64,000 nucleotides of DNA from Streptomyces sp. ITFR-21 (GTDB taxonomy: Bacteria; Actinomycetota; Actinomycetes; Streptomycetales; Streptomycetaceae), in contig NZ_CP134605.1 of the NCBI RefSeq assembly GCF_031844685.1, forward strand, positions 5,430,001-5,494,000, read 5' to 3'. The notes under the pieces were generated by a model. The model worked only from the letters and a program-made list of their open reading frames with translations, was not told the origin of the DNA and did no database searches. Positions within the stretch are counted from its first letter, which is position 1. Each line of letters opens with the position of its first letter. A program made the position numbers and the translations under genes. This document shows, piece after piece, positions 1 through 11,506 of the stretch.

Positions 1-2087
<2,087 letters not shown>

Positions 2088-2186
2088 ATGTGTGCTCGCG
2101 TCCACTGTGTGGTTCTGAAACAATCAGCCGCCGTATTCCCTGCTCCTGTTTTTGTGGGGTGTGTGGGGTGGTGTGTGTTTCGTGGT

Positions 2187-2306
2187 GTTTCGGTGGTCAT
2201 AGCGTTAGGGAAACGCCCGGTTACATTCCGAACCCGGAAGCTAAGCCTTTCAGCGCCGATGGTACTGCAGGGGGGACCCTGTGGGAGAGTAGGACACCGC
2301 CGAACA
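2187..2306 (+). rRNA. rrf: 5S ribosomal RNA
   Basis: A 120-nt gene about 100 bp after 23S rRNA. The 5' end (TTTCGGTGG) pairs with the 3' end (CCGCCGAA). The core with CCGAACCCGGAAG and the GGGAGAGTAGGAC segment is the Streptomyces 5S type. It is the last rRNA gene of the operon and is followed at once by a strong terminator. Confidence 0.96.
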
Positions 2307-2315
2307 AATATTATG

Positions 2316-2360
2316 AATGCCGTGGTCTCCGAGCTTTGTCTCGGGGACCACGGCATTTTT
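2316..2360 (+). terminator. rrn operon intrinsic terminator
   Basis: A long near-perfect hairpin: AATGCCGTGGTC pairs with GACCACGGCATT, the stem continues inward, and it ends in a run of T residues. It starts ten bases after the 5S 3' end, where the rrn operon should stop. Confidence 0.93.
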
Positions 2361-2405
2361 GTTTCCCGTTACTTCACGTTCTTTCGTGCCGGGACTCCGA
2401 CCGGG

Positions 2406-2711
2406 GTGATCGTGCCCTACATCGCGCCGGGCGCCCACCACCTGTACCACCTGTACACGGTCCGGGCGCCGGGGAACGGCCGGCCGGACCGGGACGCCTT
2501 CGCGCGGGCCCTGGCCGTACGCGGGGTCAAGGCGACGGTGAGTGTGCCGGTGCCAATGCGCCGCATGCCGGCGCACCGGTCGGGGGCCGTACTGCCGCAG
2601 ACCGAGCTGGTGGCCGCGGACAGCCTGTCGCTGCCGGTGCATTCCGGGATCACCCAGCGGGAGTTGACGCACGTCGCCGACGCGTGCAATGCCCTCGGCG
2701 GACTGATCTGA
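2406..2711 (+). pseudogene. C-terminal remnant of a DegT/DnrJ/EryC1/StrS aminotransferase
   Basis: About 100 codons of open frame lie between the rrn terminator and tRNA-Thr. The translation carries the C-terminal small-domain signature of this PLP-dependent sugar aminotransferase family: HHLYHLYTVRAPG, then DAFARALAVRGVKA, LPQTELVAADSLSLPVH and a closing LTHVADACNALGGLI-like helix. The PLP-binding lysine domain, normally about 250 residues upstream, is absent; its place is taken by the rRNA operon. The frame stays open into the 5S gene, but that part is not coding. In-frame GTG codons at 2406 and 2412 could start a short protein, but no good ribosome binding site precedes them. Most likely this is a relic left when the rrn operon or a rearrangement replaced the gene's 5' part. 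Confidence 0.6.
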
Positions 2712-2796
2712 CCGACCGGCGACCGTACCGCCGGCTACGGCCCGGCCGGTGTTTCACCGCACACCCGTTCATGCGCTACGATCTTTTCGTTGTCCC

Positions 2797-2869
2797 GCCC
2801 CAATAGCTCAGTCGGTAGAGCGTCTCCATGGTAAGGAGAAGGTCTACGGTTCGATTCCGTATTGGGGCT
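2797..2869 (+). tRNA. tRNA-Thr (anticodon GGT)
   Basis: A 73-nt cloverleaf. The acceptor stem GCCCCAA (2797-2803) pairs with TTGGGGC (2862-2868). The D stem is GCTC/GAGC and the anticodon stem TCTCC/GGAGA. The loop ATGGTAA gives anticodon GGT at 2830-2832. The T arm is TACGG-TTCGATT-CCGTA. It reads ACC and ACU threonine codons. CCA is not encoded. Confidence 0.96.
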
Positions 2870-2874
2870 CTTAA

Positions 2875-2914
2875 AGGTGAGGCCTCCGCTATAGGGCGGG
2901 GGCCTCACCTTTTT
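2875..2914 (+). terminator. Terminator after tRNA-Thr
   Basis: AGGTGAGGCC (2875-2884) pairs with GGCCTCACCT (2901-2910), followed by T residues. It ends the tRNA transcript and also lies downstream of convergent osaC. Confidence 0.9.
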
Positions 2915-2984
2915 GCCGGGTCTGATGCGGGCCTGATCCGGGTCTGACCGGCGTCCGGTCCGGAACCGGACCCCGCGAGGGGTC

Positions 2985-5693
2985 CTACTTGGGTACGCGC
3001 ATCGCCAGGATCGCCATGTCGTCCGAGGGCGCGTCGGAGGCGAACCGTTCCACCGCGCGCTGGATACGCGCCGCGACCGCGCCCGCCGTCAGCCCCGTGC
3101 AGGTGGCCAGGACTTCGGCGAGCCCGTCGTCGCCCAGCATCCGGGTGCCCTCGCGGCGTTCGGTGACGCCGTCGGTGACGCACAGCAGGACGTCTCCGGG
3201 GTCGAGCGTGATCGACTGCTCGAACAGCTCCAGGTCGTCCATGACGCCCAGCAGCGGCTGCGGCTCGGCGGCGGGCTCCACCGTGCCGTCCGGACGCAGC
3301 CGGAGCGGCAGCGGGTGGCCGGCGCAGACCATGCGGAGCACCGCGCTGCCGTCGTGCTGCGGCCACAGCTCGCCGTAGAGGAGGGTGAGGAACCGGCTGC
3401 GGGCGCCCTCGTCCAGGATGGCGGCGTTGAGGCGCTCCAGGACCGCGGGGCCGCCAAAGCCCTCGCGGGCCAGCAGCCGCAGTGCGTGCCGGGCCAGACC
3501 GGTCACGGCGGCGGCCTCCGGGCCCGTACCGCAGACGTCGCCGATGGCGAAGCCCCAGCAGCCGTCGCGGATCGGGAAGAGGTCGTAGAAGTCGCCCCCG
3601 ACCTCGTTGCCCTCGCCGGCCGCGCGGTAGACCACCTCGACCTCGACACCGGGCACGTGGGGCAGCTCCGGCGGCAGCAGGCTGCGCTGGAGGGCCTGGC
3701 TGATGGCCGTGCGCTCGCTGTAGAGGCGGGCGTTGTCCAGAGCCAGGGCGGCTCGCCGGGAGAGGTCCTCGGCGAGCTCCAGGATCTCCTGGCGGAAGCG
3801 CTCGTCGGTGGGCTTGCCGAGGGTGAGCATGCCGATGACGCGGTTGCGGGCCACCAGCGGCAGGACGACCGTCTCGCCGCCGACCGCCGCGGCCGTGGCC
3901 AGCTGGACGCCGGGGGTGTTCGCCGGGCGGTTGCGCGCCGCGGAGGCCGCTCCGACGCCGAGGCTGCGCAGCGACGCGCGCAGCGCGCTGGAGTGGGCCA
4001 CGTCCGAGGGGTCGGTCCAGATACGGGCGCCGGGGGTGGGGTCCGGGTCGGGCGGCCGTACCTGGGACAGCAGCGCCTTGATGCCGTCGATGCGGTCCTC
4101 GTCCTCATGGAGGACGAAGGCCAGCTCCGGCTCCGACTGCGACTGCTCGGCGATGGTGTAGACGGCGCACCAGCTGGCCAGCGTCGGTACGGTCATCTGT
4201 GCCATCAGGGCGAGCGTCTGGTCCCGCTCCAGCGTGCCCGCCAGCAGGTCGGAGGCTTCGACCAGGAAGGACAGCGAGCCGCGGCGCAGCCGCTCCAGTT
4301 CGGTGAGGCGGGCGCTCTCCACGGCCAGCGCGATCCGGTCGGCGGCGAACTGCAGCCGCAGCGCCTCCTGGTTGGAGTAGCGGCCCGGGGCCTCGGCGGC
4401 GACCCCGATGGAGCCGGTGAGGCGGCCCTCGACCTTCAGCGGCACGGTGACGACCGAGCGCATGCCGGTGCCGGACAGCAGCGGTACGGCGCCGGGGACG
4501 GCGGTGAGGTCCTCGTGCACGGCGGGCATCCGGGCGCTGCCGTAGCGGCCGGTGCCGGCCTCCACGGGGACCCGGGCGAAGCGCTGCCGCCCCGAGGGCA
4601 GGCCGGTGGAGGCGCGTACCTCCAGCTCGGTCTCGTCGTCGGTGGCGAGCAGCAGGTAGGCGGCGTCGCCGTCGAGCATGTCGCGGGCGCGCTCCACGGT
4701 CCGCTGGAGCAGGCCGTCGAGGTCGTCGGGGGCCGGGGAGCCGATGAAGACCTCGAAGGCGTCGGTGCTCCTGCCGCGCTGGGTCAGGCCGGAGTCGGAG
4801 TGGGCCGGCCCGCGGGTCGGGCTCTGCAGGACGGCGCGCTCCTCGGCGCGTACCAGCAGGCACACCGTGGACGGCTCGCCGGCGCTGTCGCGGACCCGCA
4901 GGTGGGAGCCGTAGACAGGCAGTACGCGCCCGTCGGCGTCCCGCAGGCCGTAGGTGCCCTCCCAGCGGGAGAGCTGGAGTGCCTCGGCGAGGCCGATGCC
5001 GGTGCCGGGGGTCTGCGGCCAGGCGGTGATGTTGGCCAGCGACCTGCCGAGTATGTCGGCGGGGGTGTGGCCGAAGAGCTCGGCGGCGTCGTCGTTCCAG
5101 CGGGTGACGGTGCCGCGGTTGTCGGCCTGGACGACCGCGACCCGGACCCGTTCGTCGGCGACCGGCAGCTCGGCGATCGGCAGCACGGGGCCGGCCGAGC
5201 GGGTGCCCGCGGGGCGCTCGGGCAGGTCGAGCTGGAACCAGACGTCCTTGCCCGCGGCGGTGTACTCCACGCCCCAGCGGCTGGCCAGCGCGGCGCACAG
5301 CAGCAGGCCCCGGCCGCCTTCGCTGTCGCCGTCGCGGAACTGCCGGCTGCGCGGCTGCATCGGGATCTCGCGCTCGGGATAGTGGTCGGAGACCTCGACG
5401 CGGACCGCGGTCTCGTACCGCAGACAGGTCACGTCGGCCGCGGTGCCGGCGTGCACCACCGCGTTGGTGACGAGTTCGCTGGTGAGGACCACCGCGTCGT
5501 CCACCACGTCGGCGAAGCCCCAGCCGTGCAGGGTGTCGCGGACGAACGCCCGGGCAACGGCGACCGACCGCCCGACAGGTTCGAAGCTGGCCGCTGCCCG
5601 CGCCGTGATCACCGGTCTCCTCACTGCTGCTCGTGGCCTGACGGGCGCGGTGGCCGTGCCCGTCGAGGTGGCGCCGCGCTGCTGGACTCTCAT
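2985..5693 (-). CDS. osaC: OsaC-like multidomain regulator: RsbW-type ATPase, PAS, GAF and SpoIIE/PP2C phosphatase
   Basis: A 902-aa cytoplasmic signalling protein. In order it has a basic tail, an anti-sigma type HATPase domain (about residues 35-165; N box ELVTNAVVHAG, G box GRGLLLCAALASRWG), a PAS domain (about 185-300), two GAF-like regions (about 310-650) and a C-terminal SpoIIE-family PP2C phosphatase (about 670-895, with GGDFYDLF and DDMAIL). In S. coelicolor OsaC acts on SigB after osmotic shock; that role is inferred here from architecture and from divergent osaA. The ATG at 5693 is chosen because AGGAG lies six bases before it; the frame stays open 16 codons further upstream. It is transcribed away from osaA and converges on tRNA-Thr. 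Confidence 0.88.
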   Translation of the reverse strand: MRVQQRGATSTGTATAPVRPRAAVRRPVITARAAASFEPVGRSVAVARAFVRDTLHGWGFADVVDDAVVLTSELVTNAVVHAGTAADVTCLRYETAVRVEVSDHYPEREIPMQPRSRQFRDGDSEGGRGLLLCAALASRWGVEYTAAGKDVWFQLDLPERPAGTRSAGPVLPIAELPVADERVRVAVVQADNRGTVTRWNDDAAELFGHTPADILGRSLANITAWPQTPGTGIGLAEALQLSRWEGTYGLRDADGRVLPVYGSHLRVRDSAGEPSTVCLLVRAEERAVLQSPTRGPAHSDSGLTQRGRSTDAFEVFIGSPAPDDLDGLLQRTVERARDMLDGDAAYLLLATDDETELEVRASTGLPSGRQRFARVPVEAGTGRYGSARMPAVHEDLTAVPGAVPLLSGTGMRSVVTVPLKVEGRLTGSIGVAAEAPGRYSNQEALRLQFAADRIALAVESARLTELERLRRGSLSFLVEASDLLAGTLERDQTLALMAQMTVPTLASWCAVYTIAEQSQSEPELAFVLHEDEDRIDGIKALLSQVRPPDPDPTPGARIWTDPSDVAHSSALRASLRSLGVGAASAARNRPANTPGVQLATAAAVGGETVVLPLVARNRVIGMLTLGKPTDERFRQEILELAEDLSRRAALALDNARLYSERTAISQALQRSLLPPELPHVPGVEVEVVYRAAGEGNEVGGDFYDLFPIRDGCWGFAIGDVCGTGPEAAAVTGLARHALRLLAREGFGGPAVLERLNAAILDEGARSRFLTLLYGELWPQHDGSAVLRMVCAGHPLPLRLRPDGTVEPAAEPQPLLGVMDDLELFEQSITLDPGDVLLCVTDGVTERREGTRMLGDDGLAEVLATCTGLTAGAVAARIQRAVERFASDAPSDDMAILAMRVPK

Positions 5694-5936
5694 CGCCGGC
5701 TCCTGGAGGTGTGCGCCCGTCGGGGGGCAGACCCCCGACACCAGAGCCAGGTTACTGACCCGCAGGGACGCGGCGTGCGCCGGTTGCGGGTGTTTCCACC
5801 CGGAAACGTGCCGCGTTGCATATGCGATGGTGCCGAACTGTTATGGCCGGGCGGGGCCATGGTGAAACACTGGGCTTGCTCGTACAGCAGCAAGCTTGCA
5901 CATCCGCAGGTCGGTCGACCCTCCAGGAGGGACACG
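5694..5936. promoter_or_regulatory. Divergent osaC-osaA control region
   Basis: A 243-bp divergent intergenic region. It holds a perfect inverted repeat GTTTCC-ACCC-GGAAAC at 5792-5807, a plausible operator. A candidate osaA promoter follows: TTGCAT at 5816-5821, 17 bp, then TGTTAT at 5839-5844. A weaker dyad GCTTGC...GCAAGC lies near 5874-5895 in the osaA leader. Promoter assignments are by eye. Confidence 0.4.
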
Positions 5937-8900
5937 GTGGAGTCTGGCGCATCGGCGCGGGGCACAGTCACGCGTACGAAGAACGGGCGATCCCGTGGCA
6001 GCGGGACCGTAGAGGTCGATTCGGCCGCGCTCACCAAGCTGCTCGGGGCGCTGGCCGCGATGCGGGACGGCAACTTCCGCAAGCGGCTCATGGTGTCCGG
6101 CGACGGGGCGATGGCCGAGATCGCGGCCGTCTTCAACGAGGTCGCGGACCGTAACCAGCACCTTACCGGGGAGCTGGCCAGGGTACGGCGGGTGGTCGGC
6201 CGCGAGGGCAAGCTTAAGGAACGGCTGGAGACCGGGGCCTGCGAGGGCGCCTGGGCGGCGGCGATCGAGGCGTCCAACGCGCTGGTGGACGACCTGGTGC
6301 GGCCGGTGTCCGAGGTCGGCCGGGTGCTGTCGGCGGTGGCCGAGGGCGACCTGGTGCAGCGGATGGACCTGCGGGCGCAGAACGCCGACGGGTCGGCGCA
6401 TCCGCTGCGCGGGGAGTTCCTGAAGGTCGGCCGTACCGTCAACGGGCTGGTCGACCAGCTGTCGGCGTTCACCGACGAGGTGACGCGGGTGGCCAGCGAG
6501 GTCGGCACCGAGGGCAAGCTCGGCGGCCAGGCCAAGGTGCGCGGGATGTCCGGGTCCTGGAAGGACCTGACGGACTCGGTGAACACCATGGCGTACCGGC
6601 TGACCGCGCAGGTCCGCGACATCGCGCTGGTCACCCAGGCGGTGCTCAAGGGCGACCTGTCCCGCAAGGTGACCGTGCACGTGGCCGGCGAGATGCTGGA
6701 GCTGAAGAACACCGTCAACTCGATGGTGGACCAGCTGTCCTCCTTCTCCTCCGAGGTCACCCGGGTGGCCCGCGAGGTCGGTACCGAGGGTGAGCTGGGC
6801 GGGCAGGCCCAGGTGCCGGGTGTGGCCGGGGTGTGGAAGGACCTGACCGAGTCCGTCAACGGCATGGCCGGGAACCTGACGGCCCAGGTGCGCGACATCG
6901 CGCAGGTGACGATGGCGGTCGCCAACGGCGACCTGACGCAGAAGATCACCATCGGGGCGCGCGGCGAGGTCGCGCAGCTCGCCGAGACGATCAACGCGAT
7001 GACCGAGACGCTGCGCACCTTCGCCGACGAGGTGACGCGGGTCGCGGGCGAGATCGGTGCGGAGGGCCAGCTCGGCGGGCAGGCACAGGTCCCCGGCGCG
7101 GCGGGCACCTGGAAGGACCTCACCGATTCGGTGAACACCGCGTTCCGGAACCTGACGGCTCAGGTGCGGGACATCGCGCAGGTGACGACGGCGGTGGCCG
7201 GTGGCGACCTGTCGCAGAAGGTCACGGTGGACGTCTCCGGCGAGATGCTGGAGCTGAAGAACACCGTCAACTCGATGGTCGGGCAGCTGTCCTCCTTCGG
7301 CGACGAGGTGACGCGGGTGGCCCGCGAGGTCGGCGTCGAGGGCATCCTCGGCGGGCAGGCGCAGGTGTCCGGGGCGGCCGGTACCTGGAAGGACCTCACC
7401 GATTCGGTGAACACCGCGTTCCGGAACCTGACGGCTCAGGTGCGGGACATCGCGCAGGTGACGACGGCGGTGGCCGGTGGCGACCTGTCGCAGAAGGTCA
7501 CGGTGGACGTCTCCGGCGAGATGCTGGAGCTGAAGAACACCGTCAACCGGATGGTGGACCAGCTGGGCTCCTTCTCCGCGCAGGTGACCCGGATGGCCAC
7601 CGACGTGGGCACCGAGGGCCGCCTCGGCGGGCAGGCCCGGGTGGACGGGGTCTCCGGCACCTGGAAGGACCTGACGGACTCCGTCAACTTCATGGCCGGC
7701 AACCTGACGTCCCAGGTGCGGCAGATCGCGCAGGTCACCACCGCGGTCGCGCGCGGCGACCTGTCGCAGAAGATCGACGTGGACGCCCGGGGCGAGATCC
7801 TCGAGCTGAAGAACACCATCAACACGATGGTCGACCAGCTGTCGTCCTTCGCCGAGCAGGTCACCCGGGTGGCGCGCGAGGTCGGCACCGACGGGCGGCT
7901 GGGCGGGCAGGCGCAGGTGCCCGGCGTGGCCGGGGTGTGGCGCGACCTGACCGACTCGGTGAACTTCATGGCCGGCAACCTCACCGGTCAGGTCCGCAAC
8001 ATCGCGCAGGTCGCCACGGCCGTCGCGCGCGGCGACCTGTCGCAGAAGATCGACGTGGACGCCAAGGGCGAGATCCTTGAGCTGAAGAACACCCTGAACA
8101 CGATGGTCGACCAGCTGTCGTCCTTCGCCGAGCAGGTCACCCGGGTGGCGCGCGAGGTCGGCACGGAGGGCATCCTCGGCGGCCAGGCCGAGGTCAAGGG
8201 CGTCTCCGGTACCTGGAAGGACCTCACCCAGTCCGTCAACTTCATGGCGAACAACCTGACGTCCCAGGTGCGCAACATCGCCGACGTGACCAGCGCGGTC
8301 GCCCAGGGCGACCTGTCGCGGAAGATCACCGTCGACGCGAAGGGCGAGATCCTGGCGCTGGTCACCACGGTGAACACGATGGTGGACACCCTGTCGGCGT
8401 TCGCCGACGAGGTGACGCGGGTGGCCCGCGAGGTCGGCACCGAGGGCCAGCTCGGCGGCCAGGCGCGGGTGCGGGACGCCTCGGGCATCTGGAAGGACCT
8501 CACCGACAACGTCAACCTGATGGCCAACAACCTGACCAGCCAGGTCCGGTCGATCTCCTCGGTGGCCACCGCGGTCGCCAACGGCGACCTGACGAAGAAG
8601 ATCGACGTGGACGCCCGGGGCGAGATCCTTGAGCTGAAGAACACCATCAACACGATGGTGGACACCCTGTCGGCGTTCGGTGACGAGGTGACGCGGGTGG
8701 CCCGTGAGGTCGGCACCGAGGGCATCCTCGGCGGCCAGGCGCGGGTGCCGGGCGTGGCGGGCACCTGGAAGGACCTGACCGAGTCCGTCAACGGCATGGC
8801 GTCCAACCTGACCGGCCAGGTGCGGCAGATCGCGCAGGTCACCACGGCGGTCGCCCGCGGCGACCTGTCCAAGAAGATCGACGTGGACGCCCGGGGCGAG

Positions 8901-11360
8901 ATCCTGGAGCTCAAGACCACCATCAACACCATGGTCGGGCAGCTGTCGGCCTTCGGTGACGAGGTGACGCGGGTGGCCCGCGAGGTCGGCACCGAGGGCC
9001 GCCTGGGCGGTCAGGCGCGGGTGCCGGACGTCTCCGGCATCTGGAAGGACCTCACCGAGTCGGTGAACCTGATGGCCAACAACCTCACCTCCCAGGTCCG
9101 CAACATCGCCCAGGTCGCCACCGCGGTGACCCGCGGCGACCTGAACCTGCGGATCGACGTGGACGCGGCCGGCGAGATCCTGGAACTCCAGGACTACATC
9201 AACACCATGATCGTCCGGCTGCGCGAGACCACCCTGGCCAACAAGGAGCAGGACTGGCTCAAGGGCAACCTGGCCCGTATCTCCGGCCTGATGCAGGGCC
9301 GCCGCGACCTGGGCGACGTGGCGGCGCTGATCATGAGCGAGCTGACCCCGGTGGTCTCCGCGCAGCACGGCGCGTTCTTCCTGACCGAGGACACCACGGA
9401 GGCCGGCGAGGAGTACGAGCTGCACCTGATGGGCAGCTACGGCTTCTCCCGGAAGTCGATGTCCACGGTGTTCCTGCCCGGCGAGGGGCTGATCGGGCAG
9501 GCCGCGGTGGAGAAGCGCAGCATCCTGATCGAGCACGCACCGCCCGGGTACCTCAAGATCACCTCGGGGCTCGGGGAGGCGCCGCCGTCCCACGTGATCG
9601 TGCTGCCGGTGCTGTTCGAGGGCCGGGTGCTGGGCGTGATCGAACTGGCCGCGTTCCAGCCGTTCACCCAGATCCAGAAGGACTTCCTCAGCCAGATCAC
9701 CGACATCATCGCGATCAGTGTCAACACCATTTCGGTCAACACCAAGACCGAGGGGCTGCTCAAGCAGTCCCAGGAGCTGACCGAGCAGCTGCAGGAGCGC
9801 TCGGCCGAGCTGGAGAGCCGGCAGCGCGCCCTGGAGATGTCCAACGCCGAGCTGGAGGACAAGGCCGAGCTGCTGGCCCGGCAGAACCGTGACATCGAGG
9901 TGAAGAACACCGAGATCGAGGAGGCCCGGCAGGTCCTGGAGGAGCGCGCCGAGCAGCTCGCGGTCTCGATGCGCTACAAGTCGGAGTTCCTCGCCAACAT
10001 GTCGCACGAGCTGCGCACCCCGCTCAACTCGCTGCTGATCCTGGCCAAGCTGCTCGCCGACAACGCCGACGGCAATCTGTCGCCGAAGCAGGTGGAGTTC
10101 GCGCAGACCATCCACGGCGCCGGCTCCGACCTGCTGCAGCTGATCAACGACATCCTGGACCTGTCCAAGGTCGAGGCCGGCAAGATGGACGTCTCGCCGA
10201 CCCGGATCGCCCTGGTGCAGCTGGTCGACTACGTGGAGGCCACCTTCCGGCCGCTCACCGCGGAGAAGGGCCTGGACTTCTCGGTACGGGTCTCCCCGGA
10301 GCTGCCGGTCACCTTGCACACCGACGAGCAGCGGCTGCTCCAGGTGCTGCGCAACCTGCTGTCCAACGCGGTGAAGTTCACCGACAGCGGCTCGGTGGAG
10401 CTGGTGATCCGCCCGGCCGGTCCCGAGGTGCCGCAGTCGATCCGCGAGCAGCTGCTGGAGGCCGGCACCCTGCGGGGGGTCGACCAGCCGCTGATCGCCT
10501 TCTCGGTGACCGACACCGGTATCGGTATCGCGGCCGGCAAGATGCGGGTGATCTTCGAGGCGTTCAAGCAGGCCGACGGCACCACCAGCCGCAAGTACGG
10601 CGGCACGGGTCTGGGGCTGTCGATCAGCCGTGAGATCGCCCGGCTGCTCGGCGGCGAGATCCACGCCGACAGCCAGCCCGGCCGCGGCTCGACGTTCACG
10701 CTGTACCTGCCGCTCAGCCTCGGCGAGGTGCCGCCCGCGGTACCGCAGCTGCCGGCCGGCGGCTACGGCTCGGAGTTCGACCAGGGCGGCCAGGGGCGTA
10801 CCCGTAGCCCCGGCAGCAGCCTGGCCCGGCTGCGCCGCCGATCGGCGCTGCCGCCGGCCGCCGCCGCCAACGGCTATGGCGGCCAGGGCGGTGGCCAGGG
10901 CGAGCGGCAGAGCGCGGGCGAGCTGCCCGAGCCGTGGTCGGACGACACGCAAGGGGAAGGGTACCCGGGCTTCGTCGGCGGCTTCAGCGGCGAGAAGGTG
11001 CTGATCGTCGACGACGACATCCGCAACGTCTTCGCGCTCACCAGCGTGCTGGAGCAGTACGGCCTCACGGTGCTCTACGCCGAGAACGGCCGGGAGGGCA
11101 TCGAGGTCCTGGAGCAGTACGACGACATCGCCGTGGTGCTGATGGACATCATGATGCCGGAGATGGACGGTTACGCCACGACCTCGGCGATCCGGAAGAT
11201 GCCGCAGTTCGCCGGGCTGCCGATCATCGCGCTGACCGCCAAGGCGATGAAGGGGGACCGGGAGAAGGCCATCGACTCAGGAGCGTCGGATTATGTGACG
11301 AAGCCCGTGGACACCGATCATCTGCTCACGCTCATGGAACAGTGGATGCACGCACGCTGA
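5937..11360 (+). CDS. osaA: OsaA-like hybrid histidine kinase with tandem HAMP-type repeats
   Basis: A 1807-aa soluble sensor kinase of the osmoadaptation system. From about residue 90 to 1090 it is an array of roughly 11 units of 92 aa, each with a HAMP-like QVRDIAQVTTAV...GDLSQK...GEMLELKNTVN segment and a VTRVAREVGTEG...WKDLTDSVN segment. Next come a GAF domain (about 1110-1260), a coiled coil, HisKA with phospho-His 1357 in SHELRTP, HATPase motifs LLSNAVKF, DTGIGI and GGTGLGLS, and a receiver with Asp 1737 in LMDIMMPEMDG. No membrane segment is evident. The GTG start at 5937 follows AGGAGG by six bases; the frame is open far upstream only as antisense to osaC. Two adjacent repeats contain an identical 165-bp stretch. 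Confidence 0.92.
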   Translation: MESGASARGTVTRTKNGRSRGSGTVEVDSAALTKLLGALAAMRDGNFRKRLMVSGDGAMAEIAAVFNEVADRNQHLTGELARVRRVVGREGKLKERLETGACEGAWAAAIEASNALVDDLVRPVSEVGRVLSAVAEGDLVQRMDLRAQNADGSAHPLRGEFLKVGRTVNGLVDQLSAFTDEVTRVASEVGTEGKLGGQAKVRGMSGSWKDLTDSVNTMAYRLTAQVRDIALVTQAVLKGDLSRKVTVHVAGEMLELKNTVNSMVDQLSSFSSEVTRVAREVGTEGELGGQAQVPGVAGVWKDLTESVNGMAGNLTAQVRDIAQVTMAVANGDLTQKITIGARGEVAQLAETINAMTETLRTFADEVTRVAGEIGAEGQLGGQAQVPGAAGTWKDLTDSVNTAFRNLTAQVRDIAQVTTAVAGGDLSQKVTVDVSGEMLELKNTVNSMVGQLSSFGDEVTRVAREVGVEGILGGQAQVSGAAGTWKDLTDSVNTAFRNLTAQVRDIAQVTTAVAGGDLSQKVTVDVSGEMLELKNTVNRMVDQLGSFSAQVTRMATDVGTEGRLGGQARVDGVSGTWKDLTDSVNFMAGNLTSQVRQIAQVTTAVARGDLSQKIDVDARGEILELKNTINTMVDQLSSFAEQVTRVAREVGTDGRLGGQAQVPGVAGVWRDLTDSVNFMAGNLTGQVRNIAQVATAVARGDLSQKIDVDAKGEILELKNTLNTMVDQLSSFAEQVTRVAREVGTEGILGGQAEVKGVSGTWKDLTQSVNFMANNLTSQVRNIADVTSAVAQGDLSRKITVDAKGEILALVTTVNTMVDTLSAFADEVTRVAREVGTEGQLGGQARVRDASGIWKDLTDNVNLMANNLTSQVRSISSVATAVANGDLTKKIDVDARGEILELKNTINTMVDTLSAFGDEVTRVAREVGTEGILGGQARVPGVAGTWKDLTESVNGMASNLTGQVRQIAQVTTAVARGDLSKKIDVDARGEILELKTTINTMVGQLSAFGDEVTRVAREVGTEGRLGGQARVPDVSGIWKDLTESVNLMANNLTSQVRNIAQVATAVTRGDLNLRIDVDAAGEILELQDYINTMIVRLRETTLANKEQDWLKGNLARISGLMQGRRDLGDVAALIMSELTPVVSAQHGAFFLTEDTTEAGEEYELHLMGSYGFSRKSMSTVFLPGEGLIGQAAVEKRSILIEHAPPGYLKITSGLGEAPPSHVIVLPVLFEGRVLGVIELAAFQPFTQIQKDFLSQITDIIAISVNTISVNTKTEGLLKQSQELTEQLQERSAELESRQRALEMSNAELEDKAELLARQNRDIEVKNTEIEEARQVLEERAEQLAVSMRYKSEFLANMSHELRTPLNSLLILAKLLADNADGNLSPKQVEFAQTIHGAGSDLLQLINDILDLSKVEAGKMDVSPTRIALVQLVDYVEATFRPLTAEKGLDFSVRVSPELPVTLHTDEQRLLQVLRNLLSNAVKFTDSGSVELVIRPAGPEVPQSIREQLLEAGTLRGVDQPLIAFSVTDTGIGIAAGKMRVIFEAFKQADGTTSRKYGGTGLGLSISREIARLLGGEIHADSQPGRGSTFTLYLPLSLGEVPPAVPQLPAGGYGSEFDQGGQGRTRSPGSSLARLRRRSALPPAAAANGYGGQGGGQGERQSAGELPEPWSDDTQGEGYPGFVGGFSGEKVLIVDDDIRNVFALTSVLEQYGLTVLYAENGREGIEVLEQYDDIAVVLMDIMMPEMDGYATTSAIRKMPQFAGLPIIALTAKAMKGDREKAIDSGASDYVTKPVDTDHLLTLMEQWMHAR
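7107..7547 (+). repeat. Perfect 165-bp direct repeat inside osaA
   Basis: Bases 7107-7271 and 7383-7547 are identical over 165 nt and offset by 276 bp, exactly one 92-codon repeat. Neighbouring repeats match as protein but differ at many synonymous sites, so this pair looks recently duplicated or gene-converted. Confidence 0.9.
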
Positions 11361-11506
11361 CCGGCGTGCGGGCCGGTACGGCTCGGTGGGTCGCCGAACG
11401 GGTGGCCCCGCCGCCCGGCCGGCGTGTCGGCAGGCGCGGGCGGCCAGGCAAGGCGTATTCTTCGCCGACCCGTTTGTCGGATGAGGTGTGGGGGCGTCGG
11501 AATCAG

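Noticed and set aside
5841..10952. A 1703-aa open frame on the minus strand
   Set aside because: It is exactly antisense to osaA and arises from its GC-biased third positions; the translation is a His/Leu/Arg/Gly/Asp-rich mirror of the HAMP repeats.
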